From positions 14,172,274 through 14,236,273 of the forward strand of contig NC_045129.1 of assembly GCF_007655135.1 (NCBI RefSeq): a DNA stretch of 64,000 bases. Reading direction: 5' to 3'. This stretch comes from Punica granatum. Its lineage: Eukaryota > Streptophyta > Magnoliopsida > Myrtales > Lythraceae. Each line of letters starts with the position of its first letter. The stretch's first letter is position 1. Positions 57,541 through 64,000 of this stretch are shown here, piece after piece. The notes below the pieces were generated by a model. That model made no database searches, was not told where the DNA came from, and saw only the letters and a program-made list of their open reading frames with translations. The position numbers and the translations under genes are program-made.

Positions 57541-58059
57541 TTCTATTTCTAATCTTTTTTTCTAAAAGATGCCCCGAATTATTTTTCTTTGAAAAACACC
57601 CCAAATTCTAAAATATGGGGAAATTTTGAAAATAATGAAAAGATAGGGGCATTTTTAAAATTTTGAAAAAGTGAAGAGGGAGTGGACCGGAGGTATGACC
57701 GGAGATTTTTTCCGCTGCCAAATCGTCCTTCTCCTTATCTTCTTTGGCTCTGTCCCTTCGGCCTTCCCCAACCCACCCGAGGCCGACGAGACCGACCCCT
57801 CAGCCCGTCGCCTCCGCTTCTGTGCTTTATCCCATCGTCTCCCTCTTCTCGCCGCCGCCCTCTCGATCGAGACCAGCACAAGCTGCTCCACCGCGAGCTG
57901 CAAATACTAACACTTCCCCGTCGCTTTCTCCCCGATCACTTGCGAGCTTAGCCAGCAGATAAAGCACGACCAGAGGCAGAGACCCAGACAAGAAGTGGGG
58001 AAGAAGAGGAGGTGGAAGCCCCATTCCCCCACCCCCAAAGTTGAAGGTCTGTCTCTCTA

Positions 58060-60826
58060 ATGGTGCTCTCTTCTTCAACTCTGCAATTGGGTCCGTGCAG
58101 TGCTTGCGGTTCTTCCCGGCTACTCACTGGGCTTGACCACAATGGTCTGAAGGAGAAAGTCTTGGTTTCTTCATCCAAACCCAGAAATGGCTACAAGAAA
58201 TTTCGGGTCTTCTGTTCTTCTGCGTCGTCCTCTACAGGTATCGCTAATCATTCTCTTGTAATCCTCTTGACTGGGTGGTTTCTGCTCTGCTCCTCGTCGT
58301 CGTCTTGGTGCTGGTTGGTCGTTCCAATTTGAGCTGAATTTTTCAGCCTATAACTTAGAAGGTTTTTGCATTTCTTGCTGAAAGGTGTGAACTTCAATAG
58401 AAACTCTACTTTTAATTCTTGATGTTCTTTCCAGCATCCCATTTTTCGGGCTGCCTGAAATTGATGAATGATCAATGTACTTTGACGGGGCGATGGAAAC
58501 TCGGGTCGGCTTAGTGAACTGATTCTTGTGTCGGAAGATAAGATGATTTTTTCGGAAATGGAATACTATCAAAATATTTTCAGAGGTGTCTCTGCCATAG
58601 CAAATCTTATGCTCAACAGTTATATGCCAACAAACGCATAGTGGCCATGATTCGATAGGAAAATGCTGTGAAGCCTGTTGGGGGAACTTTGGTAATTTTC
58701 TGCATTGTATCTTTGAATGTGTCGAGGATTAATGTGGTGCTCCTAGTGAAGAAATGGAGACAGAAAACTGGAACTTTACTGAAACATACTCAATCTTAGA
58801 TAACTCCTACAGTGGTTTATGAGTGTGACGCATATCGTGCATGTTTCTTAAAACGACAAGATTATACATGATGTATGGTAAAGAGGATGGGAAGCGACCC
58901 ATTTCTAGCTTTTTCATGTTAATTCCCTTCATCCAATAAGCAGACCCGCTCCTGGTGAAAGCCGCAAGAGGAGACCCCGTGATTCGCCCTCCTGCTTGGA
59001 TGATGAGACAGGCGGGAAGGTACATGGCAGCCTACCAAAAGCTTGCCAAGAAGCACCCGTCCTTTAGGGAGAGGTCAGAGACCACTGATCTCATTGTGGA
59101 AATCTCATTGCAGCCCTGGGAGGCTTTTCGACCCGATGGAGTTATCCTTTTCTCGGATATACTCACCCCTCTACCTGCTTTTGGTGTCCCTTTCGACATT
59201 GAAGATGACAGGGGTCCAGTGATTCAGTCGCCAATTCGCTCCGAGGAAGGCCTGAACGCTTTGCATCCTCTTGACCTGGGGAAGCTTCAATTTGTTGGGG
59301 AGTCCCTCAGGATTCTACGCAAAGAGGTATTCTTCATATTTGTAATGCAGGGACTGACAATTACAAGATGACTGCATTTTTTAGTGTTTCATCATCACTG
59401 CCTGAAAAAAGGGGAAAGTGCCCTTTTACTTGCAGTTTACCCTTCTGAACTTGAATATGTTTCTTCACAAAAGATCGAAGGGCAGGCTACTCTCTTAGGT
59501 TTTGTCGGGGCACCATGGACAATTGCGACATACATAGTAGAAGGGGGAACCACTCGGACGTATAAGACCATCAAGAGCATGTGCCACACCGCTCCGCATA
59601 TCTTAAGGGCTATTCTGTCCCATTTGGCTCAGGCCATCTCTGAGTATGTTATCTTCCAAGTCGAGTCTGGGGCCCACTGCATTCAGATATTTGACTCGTG
59701 GGGTGGGCAACTCCCACCCCATGTGTGGGAACAGTGGTCAAAACCTTACATTGAAGAGGTAAATCCAAGTCCTAATCTGTTGCATTTTAGCACCATTTTG
59801 CATCTTATGTGATGAAAATGTCGAACTTGAAAATTTTTTGTGGAATTGAATCTTTATTGTGCTTATGTATGATTTATTGGAGCTGATATTCCTCGTCTCA
59901 TCCTACCTGAATTGCTTCTATAAAAAGCTAGAATGAGCTCTGAACTTGTGGTTTCATGATTTCATCTAGCTCGGGAATCATCTTTAGGGTGCTGAAATTA
60001 AAGGAATGGGCTGGACTACGTATGGATCTTGATCATATAGTGGTAGGATATTATCGTTTTATTTTACTGAGAAATCACATTGCATCGATACCCATGGTGG
60101 TTGCGCGGTTGAAGGAGCCACAATTGGTTTTGCTTTCTAGTCCACTTGGGCTTTATGAAGAGGCCAAACATAACTTGATGCACGGAAAAATTTGGTTTGT
60201 ACCAATTCTTTGTTATTCTGTTCTTGTTTTTGTATCTTCACACCTAGCCTGGGAACATGCAGATCGTAGGTGTGGTAAGGCAAAAATGCCCTGGAACGCC
60301 GCTTGTGCTCTACATCAACGGTAATGGGGGCCTTCTAGAGCGGATGAAAGGAACTGGAGTGGATGTCATCGGGCTCGACTGGACGATTGATATGGCTGAT
60401 GCGAGAAGAAGACTAGGTCCTGGAGTCAGCGTGCAGGGAAATGTGGACCCTGCATGCTTGTTCTCACCTCTTCCTGCTCTGACCGACGAAATTCACAGGT
60501 CTCTTAAGAACCATTTAGTTGCATCATTTTGCCATGTTTTCCATTTTGTAGGAGAAGGAAAATGAAGATTTGGCTCTATGTAGACAAAATTCCAAGATTG
60601 AAATCAACGATGAATTTTCACATCTGAATCTTCGACTAACACAAATGTCTTTCTCAGGGTTGTGAAATGTGCGGGACAGACGGGGCACATTCTTAACCTG
60701 GGGCACGGCGTCCTTGTTGGGACCCCAGAAGAAGCAGTGAAGCACTTCTTCGATGTTACACGAAGCATTAGATTCGATATTCCTTCACAGGATCGTGAAG
60801 CAGAGGAAACCCGAGTTGCAGCTTGA
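58060..60826 (+). CDS. UROD: Uroporphyrinogen decarboxylase, chloroplastic (five exons)
   Basis: The enzyme removes four carboxyl groups from uroporphyrinogen III to give coproporphyrinogen III in plastid tetrapyrrole (heme and chlorophyll) synthesis. Exons are 58060-58237, 58944-59326, 59474-59758, 60263-60498 and 60658-60826. They join in phase to 416 residues, the usual length for the plant enzyme, and all introns are GT-AG. Residues 1-59 are serine-rich and basic, fitting a chloroplast transit peptide. The conserved [13 protein letters not shown] (75-87) holds the substrate-binding arginines. FSDIL contains the catalytic Asp (D131). [30 protein letters not shown] and the C-terminal NLGHGV, with the conserved His, follow. 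An AATAAA lies at 61040-61045. The 5' leader from about 57670 is CT-rich. No defect is seen. Confidence 0.96.
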
Positions 60827-62131
60827 GAATTGGATCTTTTCTCCCCCTTTAAGCAATATATATATTTTAGATTTGTTTTGGATGTATTGGTTGAGCATCT
60901 TCCTCGGCAATGGTTTCGGCTTAATTCGTTTCTTCTCTGAGTTCCGGCTTTAGTATAAGTTTGGAGATCGAAGCATAGAGTAGTTTGTAACTTTCACCTG
61001 ACCTTGTATGTGCAAAATTTTTTGGAATGTACAAGAAGTAATAAAATCTCTGTTCTTCTGTTCAGTTCTCTCCCCCCCCCCCCCCCCCCAGCTACTTTAG
61101 GCTCTTGCAGTACCCCAAGCGCTGAATGTGCCATCTGAAAACATGTACCCAAGAAATCGAAAAATTAATGGTTGGACATAATAATCACCCGAAAAAAGTT
61201 CACAATTGATGAGAGCTTCTCTGATTTCTTTAACAGACAAATGTTGATCACCTGCAACATCTTGGATCAATTTTTTGCAGGGGATTTGCCAATAATAATA
61301 ATAATAATAATACGGGCGCATGTCAGAATGGAAAAATGATTGGATAAGCTGATCAACACCCACCTGGGATCTTATGAACGTCATATTATTATTGGTAATA
61401 ATATCAGCAAAAGAACGTCCTCGATTTGTATTGGGTATCCACAAATTCAATGAGTCCTAGATAACCCAGGTTCAAGTTGAGTTGACTCAATAAGGAGTAG
61501 AATTTCTCCAATCGGACTTTTTTTTTTCATTCACAAGATTCGAACATAACATTATTACAAAAATAGATGTCAAACTATATGAATTAATCCACATTGAAAA
61601 AAATACGCATCGAAGTATCTAAATTGATCCGCGTTGGTACTGATAGAACTATACTGTGTAAAGACCTTGTAAGAATCAAATTGGCAATGGGAAGGAATAG
61701 GCAGGAACCTAAAACGGGCTTAAATGAAAAATATCAGAAATGACCCGGAAGAATCCAATTAGATCTGATTCGCATTACCAAAGATTTGTGGGACAGCCTC
61801 GTATAATAACTTCGGATCCTTTTTCAATTTCGTTATGAATTAATTAATTTAGACACGTCCATCCATTGCTTGATGTCTTTAACTGAAATTTTCATCATAC
61901 AAATTAGTTAGAGGGAAGTGCACAATCAATAAATTTCAATGTATCTATTAAGGGACGTTGATATCCCACATGCCCCGTGTTCTTTCAGTTGATGAGCTAA
62001 ATAATCCCGACTGGGAAAATATGACATCCATTTGACAAAGGCACTCAAATCATTAAGCAAATAACACTACTAACTGGATGCATTTTATAGCTAAATGATT
62101 CACTGGATTGATCTTATGCAGACATAAAAAG
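60827..62131. other. 3' untranslated region and intergenic sequence, with a C18 run
   Basis: It includes the decarboxylase 3' untranslated region, a run of 18 C (61072-61089), an (ATA)n run at 61291-61311, and a SINE-like fragment near 61470-61560 on the minus strand (GTTCGAATCTTGTGAATG). The minus-strand open frame at 61097-61450 crosses a microsatellite and is not a recognisable protein. Confidence 0.5.
61040..61045 (+). terminator. PolyA signal of the decarboxylase gene
   Basis: AATAAA about 215 bases after the stop codon, in an AT-rich 3' untranslated region. Confidence 0.6.
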
Positions 62132-62326
62132 TTTTTTTTTTTTTTTCAATATGAATCCTGATATGTCCGAAAGCCCAATCAAGTCCCGACTAATACAGTC
62201 GAGCCAGATTGATTCACTAAAGAGTAAAGCTCTCTCGGCGTGAATTTTCTGTATTCATAAAGACTCGAATCCGAGACCTTGCTCAAGCAAAACAAGCGTC
62301 GAACCGCTTGTACTAACCCCTTTCGC
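62132..62326 (-). mobile_element. tRNA-derived SINE (same family as 50100-50525)
   Basis: On the minus strand it has the B-box GGATTCGAGTCTT, the shared GAGAGCTTTACTCTTTAGTG and GGCTCGACTGTATTAGTCG stretches, and an A-tail (62132-62146). ACATAAAAG (62327-62335) and ACATAAAAAG (62122-62131) flank it as a near-perfect target-site duplication. Confidence 0.7.
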
Positions 62327-62639
62327 ACATAAAAGCTAATTTGATTAGTGAGAAATGGTTTGACCAAATTAACCCCAAATAAATTATCCTTAATAATTGA
62401 AATACGTGGCATAGAAAAAATGGGACGAGATTTTTTCCTCTCCTTATGATAGGATAGAAATTAATAAATAAAAACAAATAAAATTGATAATATAAAAGGA
62501 CGAATGGCACCTAACCGAGAGATGCAAAGACATACAGCAGATAATTATTTAGTCAGAATTACCACTATGACCATCAATTCAGAGGTTACTTTTTTTCCCA
62601 ACAATTCAAATGTTAATAAATTTCAACAAATGCAAAGGC

Positions 62640-63540
62640 TGCTTCCTATATCAAGAGGTCCCCTTTCCCAAAATGGGAAAACTCATCTTCATCTATTCAA
62701 GTTAACTGCCATGAGATTTTTAGCAAAAATGTCCGACTCCACATTCTCCCACAATTTTCGAAGAAAAGAATCAATGGAGATTTCAAACGAGCAATGGAAA
62801 AGGGAAATATAACACAGAAAGCGATCGATCTAAAAATATCTTTCAAATAGTGGATGTCGATTAAAATCTTATGTGTATTAACTGATAGACAAAGACCAAA
62901 CCATCATTGGTCGAACATCATGGTGTAAGTTTCCGAACACCAATGACCTACAATGGCAATGAAGCGTATGATTGCCATATGCAGGGAGAAAGGTACAAGT
63001 CTTCTCGTCATCTAACTCTACTCCACTGTATCTTCTATTATGTACAGAAGCAATGGAAGCAAGTAGCATCATCTCCTAAATCCTCCCGAGCCATTGTTCG
63101 GTCTATTCCTCCCATCCCACGCGGAAGCCCAGAAAAACAAAGACATCCAGAAAAGAACAGCAAAGAAAATTTGTACTGTGCTCGTAAGTTTAGAAAGAGA
63201 TGACCCAATACCTGTTCCAAGAATTTCAGGAGGAACATGAATAAATAAAGATATCAAAGGCATAATTACAAGTAGGGCATATATATCACGAGCTCAGCAA
63301 ATTGCATAGGAAAAATGACGCCCCACATGATTATGTGTAAAATCAATGCAGAACCACCTTGAAATGCATGTCTTGTTAATTTGAGCTGAGATAGGCCAGG
63401 AGGGATGCACTGTAAAGTACTTCCAAGAAATTTCACAATAGATCACATGAGGACCGTCAAAATGACTTTCCTAAAATGAAAGATTACTGCCTTAGGACAT
63501 AGACATTACAGTTAATCACTACACTAGCTCGGTGGTCTCA
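62640..63540. repeat. Duplicated ~0.9-kb segment, downstream copy
   Basis: It corresponds to 56630-57540. Identity is patchy but runs over the full length, with small indels. It could be an old segmental duplication or two copies of an unnamed repeat. Confidence 0.75.
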
Positions 63541-63772
63541 ATATAAAAAACAAGGAAATTAAAATGGTAGAGGGAACTGCATCTCTCCATCTAATGGGAG
63601 CAAATCGCTTGGCCGCAAGTAAGAGCTTTAGGAATAAGTCCGCCGAAAGAATGGTGTAAAGAATTCATACGATAAATATCTACAGAACTCAAAATTGATG
63701 AATGCGAACACCAAGCCGGAGAGAACAATCGAGGAGAGACAAAACTGCTAGCTCATTTGTACAACAAAACTA

Positions 63773-63863
63773 TCACTTGAACTCAATCCTTGTATAGTTA
63801 CTTACTCCTGCAGCAGTTCCATCCCTATGATGCATTGTTAGTCTAATGTACTGTCCTCGACAC
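63773..63863 (-). CDS. Possible last exon of an unidentified minus-strand gene
   Basis: On the minus strand a pyrimidine-rich stretch ending TTGATTTTGGGTAG (acceptor at 63864-63865) is followed by 91 bases that encode CRGQYIRLTMHHRDGTAAG and about ten more residues, ending EFK and TGA. The peptide looks like real coding sequence. The rest of the gene would lie beyond the window end, and the bases to 64000 would be its last intron. I do not recognise the protein. A chance open frame is possible. Confidence 0.3.
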
Positions 63864-64000
63864 CTACCCAAAATCAACAGCTCATTTCTCACTCTTTAGC
63901 TAAGAAACCTGGATAAATACGCTGAATTTTGACGGTAACAATCGAATAAGCAGATCTATGTTGCAACCCTAAATTTTAGGAACTCAACCACATGGAGGCG

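Larger units (their letters stand above)
53259..57670. other. Intergenic region between the TPR and decarboxylase genes
   Basis: It begins with the TPR 5' leader, including a T-run (53274-53289). It contains a MITE-like repeat (53570-53985), a (TAA)n run (53994-54017), a SINE (55845-56142) and a 0.9-kb segment duplicated at 62640-63540. I see no gene in 54000-55800 or elsewhere. A few short open frames do not resemble proteins. Confidence 0.55.

Noticed and set aside
61097..61450. 117-codon minus-strand frame
   Set aside because: It runs through an (ATA)n microsatellite giving a tyrosine run, and matches no protein family that I know.

Overview
This is a plant nuclear genome window, probably from a woody eudicot. 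The evidence is spliced genes with GT-AG introns (a chloroplast-targeted uroporphyrinogen decarboxylase and a TPR-like protein), an S-domain receptor kinase relic, a subtilase, Tat/Ogre-type LTR retrotransposons, tRNA-derived SINEs and an endogenous pararetrovirus. The species cannot be named from the sequence alone.

Layout. (1) 1-18939: the 3' part of a large Tat-lineage (Ogre/Retand-like) Ty3 element on the + strand. It has gag-pro with two in-frame stops, a likely spliced intron, RT/RNase H/second RNase H/integrase, a repeat-rich 3' region, a polypurine tract, and a 3' LTR of about 4.6 kb. That LTR is split by a complete solo LTR of the same family in the opposite orientation (12440-17282), flanked by a 5-bp GGTAT duplication. 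(2) 18940-31256: a rearranged endogenous caulimovirid locus. A minus-strand 'component A' carries movement protein, coat protein, RT/RNase H and ORF2. A plus-strand 'component B' carries a divergent coat-protein ORF and a coiled-coil ORF. The two share almost the same leader and the same promoter/polyA region, which forms two large inverted repeats. The Tat LTR cuts into the component A coat protein, so the virus integration is older than the retrotransposon. (3) 31257-35760: AT-rich, repeat-filled intergenic DNA. (4) 35800-37100: a truncated subtilase and, tail to tail with it, a small secreted CEP-like peptide precursor. (5) 37100-46870: a MULE-like N-terminal fragment, then an SD2-5-like receptor kinase pseudogene whose kinase domain is split by a two-and-a-bit-copy 2.6-kb tandem array. 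(6) 46870-51840: AT-rich repeats, MITE-like elements and SINE copies. (7) 51840-53258 (-): an intact three-exon TPR-like gene. (8) 53260-57660: intergenic DNA with a SINE that still has its target-site duplication. (9) 58060-60826 (+): an intact five-exon uroporphyrinogen decarboxylase gene. (10) 60827-64000: intergenic DNA with another SINE, a 0.9-kb duplicate of sequence found upstream of the decarboxylase gene, and a possible last exon of a minus-strand gene.

The clearly intact host genes are the decarboxylase (tetrapyrrole synthesis in plastids), the TPR-like protein and the peptide precursor. Most of the rest is mobile or viral DNA in various states of decay. The most interesting part is the pararetrovirus locus, whose arrangement suggests a virus with a divided genome, as has been proposed for some florendoviruses.
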